DNA from: Collinsella sp. An268
GTDB lineage: Bacteria > Actinomycetota > Coriobacteriia > Coriobacteriales > Coriobacteriaceae
Length of the DNA stretch: 64,000 nt
NCBI RefSeq assembly: GCF_002159765.1
Contig: NZ_NFJH01000010.1
Location: 1-64,000 of the forward strand
Direction of reading: 5' to 3'
In this document: in pieces, positions 29,216-37,459 of the stretch
Layout: the number at the start of each line of letters is the position of its first letter
How positions within the stretch are numbered: the stretch's first letter is position 1
Notes under the pieces: model-generated
What the model was told of the DNA's origin: nothing
Databases searched by the model: none
Seen by the model: only the letters and a program-made list of their open reading frames with translations
Translations under genes and position numbers: made by a program

Positions 29216-31276
29216 ATGAGTAAGCAATCGAAGGGCGGGCTGACATCGCCTGCGCCCGAGAAGGGCGGCGCCGGGGCGCATCCGGCGATTCCTGTGAGCA
29301 TCGGCGCCATGCTCGTTACGCTGGGCGTCGTCTACGGCGACATCGGCACCTCGCCGATGTACGTCACCAAGGCGCTGGTCGCCGGCAACGGCGGCATCAT
29401 GAGCGTCAACCAAGAGTTCGTGCTCGGCGCGCTGTCGCTCGTCATCTGGACGGTGACGCTGCTCACCACCGTCAAGTACGTGCTCATCTCGCTCAAGGCG
29501 GACAACCACGGCGAGGGCGGCATCTTCGCCCTCTACTCCATCGTGCGTCGCTTTGGCAAGTGGCTCATCATCCCCGCCATGCTCGGCGGCTCGGCGCTTC
29601 TGGCCGACGGCATCCTCACTCCCGCCGTCACGGTGACGACGGCCATCGAGGGTCTGCGCACCATTCCCGAGGTCTACCAGATCATCGGCGATAACCAGAT
29701 GAACGTCGTCGCCATCACGCTCGCCATCATCTGCCTGCTCTTTGTGGTGCAGCGCGCCGGTACGAGCAAAATCGGCCGCGCCTTTGGCCCCGTGATGACG
29801 CTCTGGTTTGTCTTCTTGGGCGCCATGGGTCTTTTGCACGTGTTCGACAACCCCGTTGTGTTTTTGGCCATCAACCCGCTCTACGGCATCCAATTTCTGC
29901 TCTCGCCCAACAACCATGCGGGCTTTATGATCCTGGGCAGCTGCTTTCTTGCCACCACCGGCGCCGAGGCGCTCTACTCCGACATGGGCCACGTCGGTCG
30001 CGGCAACATCTACGCCACCTGGCCCTTCGTTAAGATTTGCCTTCTGTTCTCCTACCTCGGCCAGGGTGCATGGCTGCTCTCCAACGCGGGCAACGCCGAG
30101 CTGCTCGCCATCGAGGACCTGAACCCGTTCTTCCAGATGCTCGACCCGGGCATCCGCCCGTTTGCGGTGCTGCTCTCCACCGCCGCGGCCATCATTGCCT
30201 CGCAGGCGCTCATCACCGGCGCCTTCAGCCTGGTCTCCGAGGCGATCCGCCTCGACCTCATGCCGCACATGCAGACGTTCTACCCTGCCGAGACCAAGGG
30301 CCAGCTCTACATCCCTATGGTCAACTACGTGCTGTGGATCGGCTGCATCATCGTGGTGCTGCTCTTCCAGAGCTCGGCCCACATGGAGGCGGCATACGGC
30401 CTCGCCATCACCATCACGATGCTCTGCACGACCCTGCTGCTGTTCTTCTACCTGCACAGGCTGCGCAAACTCAAGCTGTTCCCGTGGGTCTTCGTGGCAT
30501 TCTTCGCGCTGCTCGAGGGCTCGTTCCTCGTCTCGTCGCTCACCAAGTTCTTCCACGGCGGCTACTTCACGCTGCTCATGGCCGCCCTCATCATGGCCGT
30601 CATGCTCTGCTGGTACGCCGGCACCGCCGTCGAGCGCCGTCAGGCGACGCTGCTCCCCATCAAGAACTACCTCGGCCAGCTCGACCGCCTGCGTCACGAC
30701 ACCACGTACGACCTCGTGAGCGACAACCTCGTCTACCTCACCAACGGCACCAACACCGATTTTCTCGACCGCGACATCCTCTACTCCATCCTGGACAAGC
30801 ACCCCAAGCGCGCCAAAGCTTGGTGGTTCCTCAACATCCAGACGATGGACGAGCCTCACACCTTCGCGTACTCGGTGGAGAACTTTGGCACCGACTACGT
30901 GTACCGCGTCCACCTCTACCTTGGCTACAAGGTCCCGCAGCGCGTGAACGCCTACCTCCGCCAAGTGGTGCAGGACCTCTCCGCCACGGGCGAGCTGCCC
31001 GCGCAGGTGCATGAATACTCGGTCTACAAGAAGCCGGGCCCCGTGGGATCGTTCATGTTCTTCATGCTGCGCAAGACCCTCTCGCCCGAGAGCGACGTCG
31101 ACCATCACGAGCGCACGGCCATCGCGCTCAAGTACGCAATCCGCCGCTGGGCGGGCTCGCCGGCGCGCTGGTACGGCCTCGAGAACTCGAGCGTGTCCAT
31201 CGAGTACGTGCCAATGTTCACCAAGTTTAAAGAGGTCGCCCGCATGAAGCGTATCGGGCCGAACGACCGCCCGTAA
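29216..31276 (+). CDS. kup: KUP-family potassium uptake transporter
   Basis: A 686-residue potassium/proton symporter of the KUP family. The N-terminal signature GVVYGDIGTSPMYV is clear, followed by about 12 membrane helices. Other family blocks are KADNHGEGGIFALYS, ADGILTPAVTVTTAIEG and GAEALYSDMGHVG. A hydrophilic C-terminal domain of about 200 residues ends the protein. I chose the ATG at 29216, with GAGGAG seven bases upstream, over an ATG five codons earlier. A strong terminator follows. Confidence 0.95.
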   Translation: MSKQSKGGLTSPAPEKGGAGAHPAIPVSIGAMLVTLGVVYGDIGTSPMYVTKALVAGNGGIMSVNQEFVLGALSLVIWTVTLLTTVKYVLISLKADNHGEGGIFALYSIVRRFGKWLIIPAMLGGSALLADGILTPAVTVTTAIEGLRTIPEVYQIIGDNQMNVVAITLAIICLLFVVQRAGTSKIGRAFGPVMTLWFVFLGAMGLLHVFDNPVVFLAINPLYGIQFLLSPNNHAGFMILGSCFLATTGAEALYSDMGHVGRGNIYATWPFVKICLLFSYLGQGAWLLSNAGNAELLAIEDLNPFFQMLDPGIRPFAVLLSTAAAIIASQALITGAFSLVSEAIRLDLMPHMQTFYPAETKGQLYIPMVNYVLWIGCIIVVLLFQSSAHMEAAYGLAITITMLCTTLLLFFYLHRLRKLKLFPWVFVAFFALLEGSFLVSSLTKFFHGGYFTLLMAALIMAVMLCWYAGTAVERRQATLLPIKNYLGQLDRLRHDTTYDLVSDNLVYLTNGTNTDFLDRDILYSILDKHPKRAKAWWFLNIQTMDEPHTFAYSVENFGTDYVYRVHLYLGYKVPQRVNAYLRQVVQDLSATGELPAQVHEYSVYKKPGPVGSFMFFMLRKTLSPESDVDHHERTAIALKYAIRRWAGSPARWYGLENSSVSIEYVPMFTKFKEVARMKRIGPNDRP

Positions 31277-31299
31277 CCTCGCGCGCATCTGATCGCCCG

Positions 31300-31332
31300 C
31301 GCCCCTCTCGGAACGCCGAGAGGGGCGTTTTT
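31300..31332 (+). terminator. Terminator of kup
   Basis: A 12-bp perfect stem (CGCCCCTCTCGG/CCGAGAGGGGCG) with an AACG tetraloop is followed by five T residues. It lies 23 bp after the kup stop. Confidence 0.92.
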
Positions 31333-31472
31333 CGTGCTCGATGCCGAACATTCGCTGTACGGCCCCCAAGGATTCGTCACCGCGGGGAGCGGATGCCGTG
31401 CCCTGCGCCCGCGCGGCCCTCCGCGGCCCTGCGGTCCCCCGCGCCCGCACGGTCGCCCGCGGCTCAGCGGCC

Positions 31473-31572
31473 CGACCGTACATTCGCGCGCACATTGCCG
31501 CGCGTTTTGCCCGGGCCCCGGTACATTTCCCGCGGCAAAGAACCCGTCAATGTGCGCGGTAATGTACGGTCG
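31473..31572. repeat. Large inverted repeat with 12-bp-spaced ATGTAC/ATGTGC cores
   Basis: A 25-bp left arm at 31473-31497 and a right arm at 31548-31572 are reverse complements at 23 of 25 positions; each begins with CGACCGTACATT. The 50-bp loop contains another GTACATT. Within each arm two half-sites (GTACATT and CACATTG) lie 12 bp apart. The repeat lies in a 570-bp gene-free stretch between the kup terminator and the nitroreductase stop. Confidence 0.85.
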
Positions 31573-31593
31573 ACAAAACCGCAGGTAGCGGGC

Positions 31594-31723
31594 CGTACAT
31601 TTACCCTCGCAATGTACTCCCGGGTCCGTTTTCTCCTCTGCAGCGCATTTCCGGGTGCATTGCGCGCGATATTGCACCAGCGTCCCGGCAAAAGGCCTCG
31701 CAATGTACGCGGCGATGTACGGC
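31594..31723. repeat. Further AATGTAC copies
   Basis: CCGTACATTTACC with an opposing CAATGTAC sits at about 31593-31617. Degenerate copies (GCATTTCCGGGTGCATTG) lie near 31643-31662. A tandem pair GCAATGTACGCGGCGATGTACGG, again 12 bp apart, lies at about 31700-31722. No open frame through this region looks coding. From 31724 to 31900 I see nothing identifiable. Confidence 0.7.
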
Positions 31724-31900
31724 GGCGCGGGGCGTCGGACCGCGGGAACATGCCGGGCGGTGCCATCCTGCGAGAAACCGCCCGGCGGCTGCCCGTTTCT
31801 CGTCGGGCGGCACCGCTCGGCGCCCCCACTCACCGCCGCGAGACACCACCCGCCGCACGTACGCCAGAGGCACGGCCCCTGCGCCACAGGTCGTGCGCCC

Positions 31901-32716
31901 CTACACTCGCAGCGACCCCTCGCCCGTCCAATTGGCGCACCAGCGTGCGAGCGAGCGATCCATCTCCGCCATAAAGGCACTCATATGCTTGCGGTGATAG
32001 ATATCTTGCACACGCGCGCCCGGCTCCGTCGCATGCGGGCGATAGAGGGCATCCATTTCGGCCACCTGCGCCGCGCGCGTGGCTGCGTCCGCACGCCGAT
32101 AGCGCTCGGACATCACCAGGTTCTCAACCGCATGCGGTGTTACCGGCCGCTCCTTAGCGGGCGTGCCGATAACGAGCATCGACAGGGGCAGCGTATAGGG
32201 CGGCAGATCGAGCAGCTCGGCCACGTCCTCGGCGTTTTCGACCACGTCGCCGATATAACAGCTGCCAAGCCCCACCGCCTCGGCGGCGATGACCGCGGTC
32301 TGCGCCGCGGCGACGGCGTCCTGCGCCGCAATCGCGAGCTCGCCGCGCCCGGGAGGCCGTATACCCCGAGGCTCATCGGCTGCGAGCTCCAGCGCGGCAA
32401 ACAGGTCCATCCACTTGGCGTAGTCCACCACGAACACGAGCGCCCACGGCGCCTTGGCAATAAACGGCTGATCGTCGCAAAGCACCGCGAGGCGCTCGAG
32501 CGTCGTCCGCTCTTGGATGTCGATAATCGAGTACAGCATCATGGCCCCGGCGCTCGGCGCACGCGACGCCGCGTGCAGCACCGCCGCGCGCTGCTCCTCG
32601 GTGGGCGGACGCATCGGGTCAAACGCGCGCGTGGACGAGCGGCGCGCGATGCACGCGAGCGTCTCGTTGTCGTTATAGCAGGCGGGCATCTCCCGATACC
32701 TACTCTCTGGCTCCAT
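31901..32716 (-). CDS. Nitroreductase family protein
   Basis: A 271-residue FMN-dependent oxidoreductase of the nitroreductase superfamily. It starts with the FMN-phosphate-binding RRSSTRAFDPMRP, followed by AASRAPSAGAMMLY and APWALVFVVD. The C-terminal FMN loop is AAEAVGLGSCYIGDV. Such enzymes reduce nitro compounds or quinones, or act in cofactor metabolism; the substrate is not evident. The ATG at 32716 has AAGGAGGAGG upstream; an in-frame extension of 38 codons upstream is Arg/Ala-rich and unlikely to be translated. Confidence 0.85.
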   Translation of the reverse strand: MEPESRYREMPACYNDNETLACIARRSSTRAFDPMRPPTEEQRAAVLHAASRAPSAGAMMLYSIIDIQERTTLERLAVLCDDQPFIAKAPWALVFVVDYAKWMDLFAALELAADEPRGIRPPGRGELAIAAQDAVAAAQTAVIAAEAVGLGSCYIGDVVENAEDVAELLDLPPYTLPLSMLVIGTPAKERPVTPHAVENLVMSERYRRADAATRAAQVAEMDALYRPHATEPGARVQDIYHRKHMSAFMAEMDRSLARWCANWTGEGSLRV

Positions 32717-32981
32717 AGCGGCCTCCTCCTTGCACCGTGCCTGCGCGCCGCAACCGGCACCGTGGCCTGCCGCGCGCCCCGCTCTCGCCATCTTACCGCG
32801 CCGCACCGCCGGAGCCGGCGGCTTATGCACACCTTATGCGATATAGCTTTTCGGCGGATGGGCCCCGTGTCGACAATTTCTTGACAGCTGAAGGATAGGA
32901 TAGGTCGTTGGTTTGTCATCGTTTCATCAGGTGCCGGTCAGCAATCACCTAAGACCGCACCCCGAAGAATTGAAGGTCGTC

Positions 32982-35204
32982 ATGATCGTCGCCATCCTCA
33001 GCGTTATCGGCTGCGTCGCGAGCATCGTCCTCGGCATCTTTGCCAACCGGCGCCTTGCCGCCACCCAGGCAGACACTTCTGCGCGCTTCCGCGTGAGCGG
33101 GCTTATCTGGGGCGGCATCCTCGCTACCATCCAGCTCTTCCTCGGCGTATGGGCCGCCCTTGGCTTTGTCCAGGACGATGCTCTCTCCGCCCTTGTGGCG
33201 CAGGTGCTGCTCACCGCCGCAGCGGTCTCGTGCTTTGCGCGTCCGTACCTCGCGGCACGCCTCACCGCCCTCACGGCTTCCGGCGGCGCCTTCCCCCATC
33301 CGGTGATCGCTACCGTCATCTGCCTTGCGCTTGCCGGCGCCTGCGCCACCCTCGGGCTCGAGATCCCCAGCAACCACAACCTCACGTGGATGCATCCGCT
33401 TTGCCTCTTGCTGGAATACTGCCTTATCACCGCTGCGCTTGCCGGCCTGTTCTTCCTGTTCCAGCGCCGCTCCACGCCGAGCTCCATCCTCGCCCTCGGA
33501 CTCGGCATCCTGGGCCTCGCCGAGTACTTTGTCATCCTCTTCAAGTCGATGCCCATCCAGCCGGGCGACCTCTTTGCCCTCGGCACCGCCGCCGCCGTGA
33601 GCGCCGGTTACACGTATACGCTCTCGGCATACTGCCTGTACGGCATCGGATGCACCGGCCTCGCCATCGCCTTCATCATCCTCGCCGGGTTCTCGCGGCC
33701 GGAGCGTGCGGCGCGCAGCCGGCGCGGCCTTGCGGTGAACCTCCTCGTGGGCGTGCTCTGCCTCGGCGGCATCACCGCGCACGTCACCCTCATCGATTAC
33801 TACAACACCCTCGGCATCCAGATCTATACGTGGCGCCCGCTCGAGAGCTTCTACCGCCAGGGCTACCTGCCCTCGTTTATCACGAGCGCGCAGACCATCA
33901 TCCCGCCCAAGCCACACGACTATCAGACCTCCGAGGCCGAGAAGCTGCTCGAAAGCTACGCCGAAAGCTTTGACGAGGGCGCCGGGGCAAGCGACGAGCG
34001 CGCTCAGGCGACCGCGCAGTTTGACGAGGAGCAGCCTACCGTCATCGCCATCATGAACGAGACGTTCTCCGACCTCTCCATCTATCAGAACCTGCACGCA
34101 GGCTACGAGGGCCCCACGTTCTTTAAGAGCATCTCGGACGCCGTGGCGCGCGGCACGCTCTACGTGTCCGCCTACGGCGGCGGCACCTGCAACACCGAGT
34201 TCGAGTTTTTGACGGGCAACTCCATGGCCTACCTCGGCAACGGCGTGTACCCGTTCTCGACCTACAACCTCACCCAGACCGAGAACCTCGCCCAGCAGTT
34301 CAGCGATCTGGGCTACACGACGACCGCCATGCACCCCAACCACGGCACCAACTGGAACCGTGAGAACGTCTACCGCGACTTTGGATTTGACGACTTCCTC
34401 ACCATCGAGGACTTTGAGGGCGCGGACCGCCTGCGCGGCATGGTGACCGACGAAGCCACCTACGACAAGATTCTGGAGCTGCTCGATCAAAACGAGAACC
34501 CGCAGTTCATCTTTGACGTGACGATGCAGAACCACTCAGGCTACACCACCGGGCTCCTGCCGGCCGACAAGCAGACCGACTACCGCATCGACGGCGTATA
34601 CGACGCCGAGGTCAACGAATACCTCGCCCTGATTGATGAGTCCGACCGCGCGCTCGAGCAGTTTATCGAGCAGCTGCGCAACCTCGACCGCAAGGTGATC
34701 GTGGTGTTCTTTGGCGACCATCAGCCGTTCTTCCCCGACCGGTACAACGACGCCTGGTTTACGAACGAGGACGAGGCGACGCATGCCGAGCGCCTGTGGC
34801 AGACGGATTACGTCATCTGGGCGAATTACGACGTCGCCGGTTGCGACCAGACCAGCGAGGAGATTGACACGTCGACCAACTACCTTGGCTCGCTTATGAT
34901 GCAACTGGTGGGGGCCCCGCTTACCGATTACCAGAAGGCCCAGATCACGGCCCGTACCAGCATGTCCGCGATCAACACCACCGGTTTTTGCGACGCGCGC
35001 GGCACATGGTATATGACGGGTGCCACTACGGAGGCCGCGACGACGGAGGCGGGCGACGCCGCCGTCAACACTCGCGATGACCTCTCGCGCATCCAATATC
35101 TCAAGCTGTTTGATCACGGCGACGGTATCTTTACCAAGACACTGCAGGGCGCTGCGAACGAGACGGATCCCAACCTCGCGCCCGGCACCACCAAAATCAA
35201 GTAA
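32982..35204 (+). CDS. LTA-synthase-family membrane sulfatase-fold protein
   Basis: A protein of about 740 residues: six to eight membrane helices in the first 300 residues, then an extracellular alkaline-phosphatase/sulfatase-type domain. The putative Thr nucleophile is Thr402 in GGTCNTEFEFLTG, with the metal-binding Glu in AIMNETFSD, PNHGTNWNRENVYRDFGFDDF, and the Asp-His pair in VVFFGDHQPF. Family members polymerise glycerol phosphate (lipoteichoic acid) or modify glycans with phosphoglycerol. I chose the ATG preceded by GAAGG; a TTG at 32913 would add 23 residues. The gene is single and is followed by a weak hairpin. Confidence 0.87.
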   Translation: MIVAILSVIGCVASIVLGIFANRRLAATQADTSARFRVSGLIWGGILATIQLFLGVWAALGFVQDDALSALVAQVLLTAAAVSCFARPYLAARLTALTASGGAFPHPVIATVICLALAGACATLGLEIPSNHNLTWMHPLCLLLEYCLITAALAGLFFLFQRRSTPSSILALGLGILGLAEYFVILFKSMPIQPGDLFALGTAAAVSAGYTYTLSAYCLYGIGCTGLAIAFIILAGFSRPERAARSRRGLAVNLLVGVLCLGGITAHVTLIDYYNTLGIQIYTWRPLESFYRQGYLPSFITSAQTIIPPKPHDYQTSEAEKLLESYAESFDEGAGASDERAQATAQFDEEQPTVIAIMNETFSDLSIYQNLHAGYEGPTFFKSISDAVARGTLYVSAYGGGTCNTEFEFLTGNSMAYLGNGVYPFSTYNLTQTENLAQQFSDLGYTTTAMHPNHGTNWNRENVYRDFGFDDFLTIEDFEGADRLRGMVTDEATYDKILELLDQNENPQFIFDVTMQNHSGYTTGLLPADKQTDYRIDGVYDAEVNEYLALIDESDRALEQFIEQLRNLDRKVIVVFFGDHQPFFPDRYNDAWFTNEDEATHAERLWQTDYVIWANYDVAGCDQTSEEIDTSTNYLGSLMMQLVGAPLTDYQKAQITARTSMSAINTTGFCDARGTWYMTGATTEAATTEAGDAAVNTRDDLSRIQYLKLFDHGDGIFTKTLQGAANETDPNLAPGTTKIK

Positions 35205-35210
35205 CAACGT

Positions 35211-35236
35211 GCCCTGCGACCGCTCGGCCGCAGGGC
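35211..35236. terminator. Hairpin between convergent genes
   Basis: GCCCTGCG and CGCAGGGC form an 8-bp stem with a 10-nt loop. It sits within 40 bp between the stops of two convergent genes. No T-tract follows on either strand, so it is a weak terminator candidate. Confidence 0.45.
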
Positions 35237-35242
35237 CGTCTG

Positions 35243-36010
35243 CTATGGGCGGCCCTGCAGGCGGCGCGCCAAGCGCTCGACGGCGGCGGGCTGGCAGCCC
35301 ACGGCCTCGGTCAGGTAGCGCCGGGCGCCGCCGTAGCGCTCGTACAGGTACGCATAGGTGCGCTCCATCTCATGCGGCGCCGCCTCAAACAGGCATTTTG
35401 GCACGACACGACGCGTGAGGATCGACGCGCCGACGCGCTGAAGGCGCAGAAAGCCTCCCATATAGCGCTCGCTGACGGCATAATCCGCCACAATCTCCGC
35501 CTCAGAGACGCCTGCGAGATCGAGCAGCAGCATGGCGATGACGCCCGTGCGGTCCTTCCCCACGCGGCAATGGAAGAGCGTGCAGCCGGGCGCGGTGTCG
35601 AGCGCATCGACAAGCGCCCGGAACCCCGACCGTCCGTCATCGAGCAAGTCGCGATAGACCGCGAACATGCTCTCGGGCAACAGCCCTTGGAAGCCGTTGG
35701 AGTTGAGCTGATCCATCATGGGGATGTGAAGGTAGTCGACCCCCGGCTCAGGGCGGCGACGATACGGGTCGGGAAAGACCTTGAGCTCGAGGTTGCTGCG
35801 AACGTCGATCACACGGGTGAGGCCGTAGGCGCGCAGCACCGCGCGGTCGTGGCGCGTCAAACGCGTAAGCGATCCGGAGCGAAGATATACGTGCGACACC
35901 GTGACACCCCGCACGCCATCTGACGCCACATAGGAGTACCCACCCAGATCGCGCACGTTATGGGCGCCGCGAAGCGGCAGGGGTTCCGATGTGTGCGCGA
36001 GGGCGCTCAT
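35243..36010 (-). CDS. Tyrosine-protein phosphatase (LipA/PtpB type)
   Basis: A 255-residue phosphatase of the prokaryotic Tyr_phosphatase3 type. The P-loop HCRVGKDRTG holds the catalytic Cys148 and Arg154, and the family N-terminus NVRDLGGY is present, as are YLRSGSLTRLT and VIDVRSNLE. Members remove phosphate from protein tyrosine or from phosphoinositides; in this organism the substrate is unknown. It is read leftward; a TATACT element lies about 36 bp upstream of its ATG, so it may have its own promoter. Confidence 0.88.
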   Translation of the reverse strand: MSALAHTSEPLPLRGAHNVRDLGGYSYVASDGVRGVTVSHVYLRSGSLTRLTRHDRAVLRAYGLTRVIDVRSNLELKVFPDPYRRRPEPGVDYLHIPMMDQLNSNGFQGLLPESMFAVYRDLLDDGRSGFRALVDALDTAPGCTLFHCRVGKDRTGVIAMLLLDLAGVSEAEIVADYAVSERYMGGFLRLQRVGASILTRRVVPKCLFEAAPHEMERTYAYLYERYGGARRYLTEAVGCQPAAVERLARRLQGRP

Positions 36011-36155
36011 AAGAGGCCTTTCGGTGGGACGACACGTAAAACATAAGTATATCGCAACCGTTTTGCCCCATTGCGCGCCTGCGCAGACCTTAAGCGTACT
36101 TTATGCAGCCCTTACAAAGACCCTGCGAGGGCGGCATGCGGACCGCTGCCGAGCG

Positions 36156-36689
36156 CTACCAGCCGAGCGACTCACGCGCCGACGCCACGATGCGTGCGAG
36201 GTCCTCTGTCGTGGGGTGCGCGAGCGCCGCATCGAAATTGGCGATCATGGCCTGGGCGCGCGCATCGTCCGGATTCTCGGCGAGCATGCCCTCGTAGCGA
36301 CGACGGACGCCGGCGCCCATCTTCCCCTGGCACATCGCCCCGCCCGCAAGCTCGGCCGTCGCCGGAAGATGCTGGGCAAAGATGCCGAGGAGCCGCTCGA
36401 AGTACGCCGGGTCGCCACCAAAGCCCGCCGTACCAAAGAGGAAGACGCGCTTGCCCCCGAGCTTGCCGAGAAGCGTTGCGAGCGCCGCATCGCAGTCTCC
36501 CTTGTCGGTCCACGATCCGGCGAGCACGCATTCCGCTGCCAACACGGCGGCTTCCTCCGTCGAGCCCTCAGCGGGCACCTCGCCCGCATAGGTGCAGTCG
36601 CACCCCGCCGCGCGCAGCGCATCCGCGAGCGCTTCTCCCACTTGGCGGGTGTTGCCGCCCTTGCTTGCCCATACGATTGCGTACCTCAT
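36156..36689 (-). CDS. Flavodoxin family protein
   Basis: A 177-residue flavodoxin-fold protein. The N-terminal FMN-phosphate loop is WASKGGNTRQV, followed by the aromatic FMN-stacking regions AGSWTDKGDCD and LFGTAGFGGDPAYFERLL. The C-terminal stretch CQGKMGAGVRRRYEGML resembles the BilS-type flavodoxins that partner the bilirubin reductase BilR in gut bacteria, but no bilR is in the window, so this remains a family resemblance. I placed the start at the ATG 9 nt after AAGGAC; a GTG six codons upstream is possible. Confidence 0.82.
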   Translation of the reverse strand: MRYAIVWASKGGNTRQVGEALADALRAAGCDCTYAGEVPAEGSTEEAAVLAAECVLAGSWTDKGDCDAALATLLGKLGGKRVFLFGTAGFGGDPAYFERLLGIFAQHLPATAELAGGAMCQGKMGAGVRRRYEGMLAENPDDARAQAMIANFDAALAHPTTEDLARIVASARESLGW

Positions 36690-36835
36690 ACCGAACGTCC
36701 TTTCCACGTGCCGCGACGGGGCATGCGCCGCCTCGCGTCAATCTGTCTGCCGTCAGTTGTACCCAAACAGCCAAAGACGCGTCACCCCGCGCCGCTTCCA
36801 TATCGTATGCGCAGCGTACATCCCTTTTGGGTACG

Positions 36836-37393
36836 ATGGGGACAACGGCACGGGAAGGGAGGGCTCGGGCGCGCGGCGCGCTCGACGTCGACGGCATCGG
36901 GCCGCGCAACGGGAGCGCACTGCGCCGTCTCGTCTTCTACGCACCGGGCGACGCGACGCTTCTCTACGCCGGCCTCACGGCACGCGACCACCTGCGCATG
37001 GCGGCCCGCCTCTGGGCGAGCCCGCTCGACCCAGACGTTGTGGCGCAGCGCACCGGCGTCGACACGTTTGCGCACAAGCGCGTCCGCGCACTCTCGCAGG
37101 GCATGAAGCAGCAGCTTACGCTCGCCATTGCCTATCTCACCAACGCACGATACCTCTTGCTCGACGAACCTATGAACGCCCTCGACCCCACCAATGTGCA
37201 GCTCCACTCGCAGATTCTGCGCAATCTTGCGCGCCACGGAACCGCCGTGGTAATGAGCTCGCACATCCTGGAGAACGTCGACGCCATTGCTGACCGCATC
37301 CTCTTCATCAAAGACCGCGGTCTCATCGAGCACGACCCCTCACGCGGCTCCGCACGGGCGCTTGAGCTCTACAATCGCCTCTACCGGGACTGA
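36836..37393 (+). pseudogene. ABC transporter ATPase lacking its N-terminus
   Basis: The frame encodes the C-terminal two thirds of an ABC ATPase: a remnant of the Q-loop region (RRLVFYAPGDATLLYAGLT), the signature LSQGMKQQL, the Walker B stretch YLLLDEPMNALDP and the switch His in VVMSSHILENVDAI. Walker A and the first beta-strands are missing: the sequence before this part is unrelated and Arg/Ala-rich. No permease gene follows; the next gene converges from the right. I infer a 5' deletion. Expression as a 185-residue protein from the ATG at 36836 is possible but it could not bind ATP normally. Confidence 0.75.
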
Positions 37394-37459
37394 ACCCGCC
37401 GAGGGGACCCTGCGGATACGCCCCCGCCCGCGAGTCGCTGCTCCCGGCTCGGCGGGCGC

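Noticed and set aside
32881-32912. TTGACA as -35 of the LTA-synthase-like gene
   Set aside because: No -10 hexamer occurs at 16-18 bp spacing; TAGGAT is only 9 bp away.
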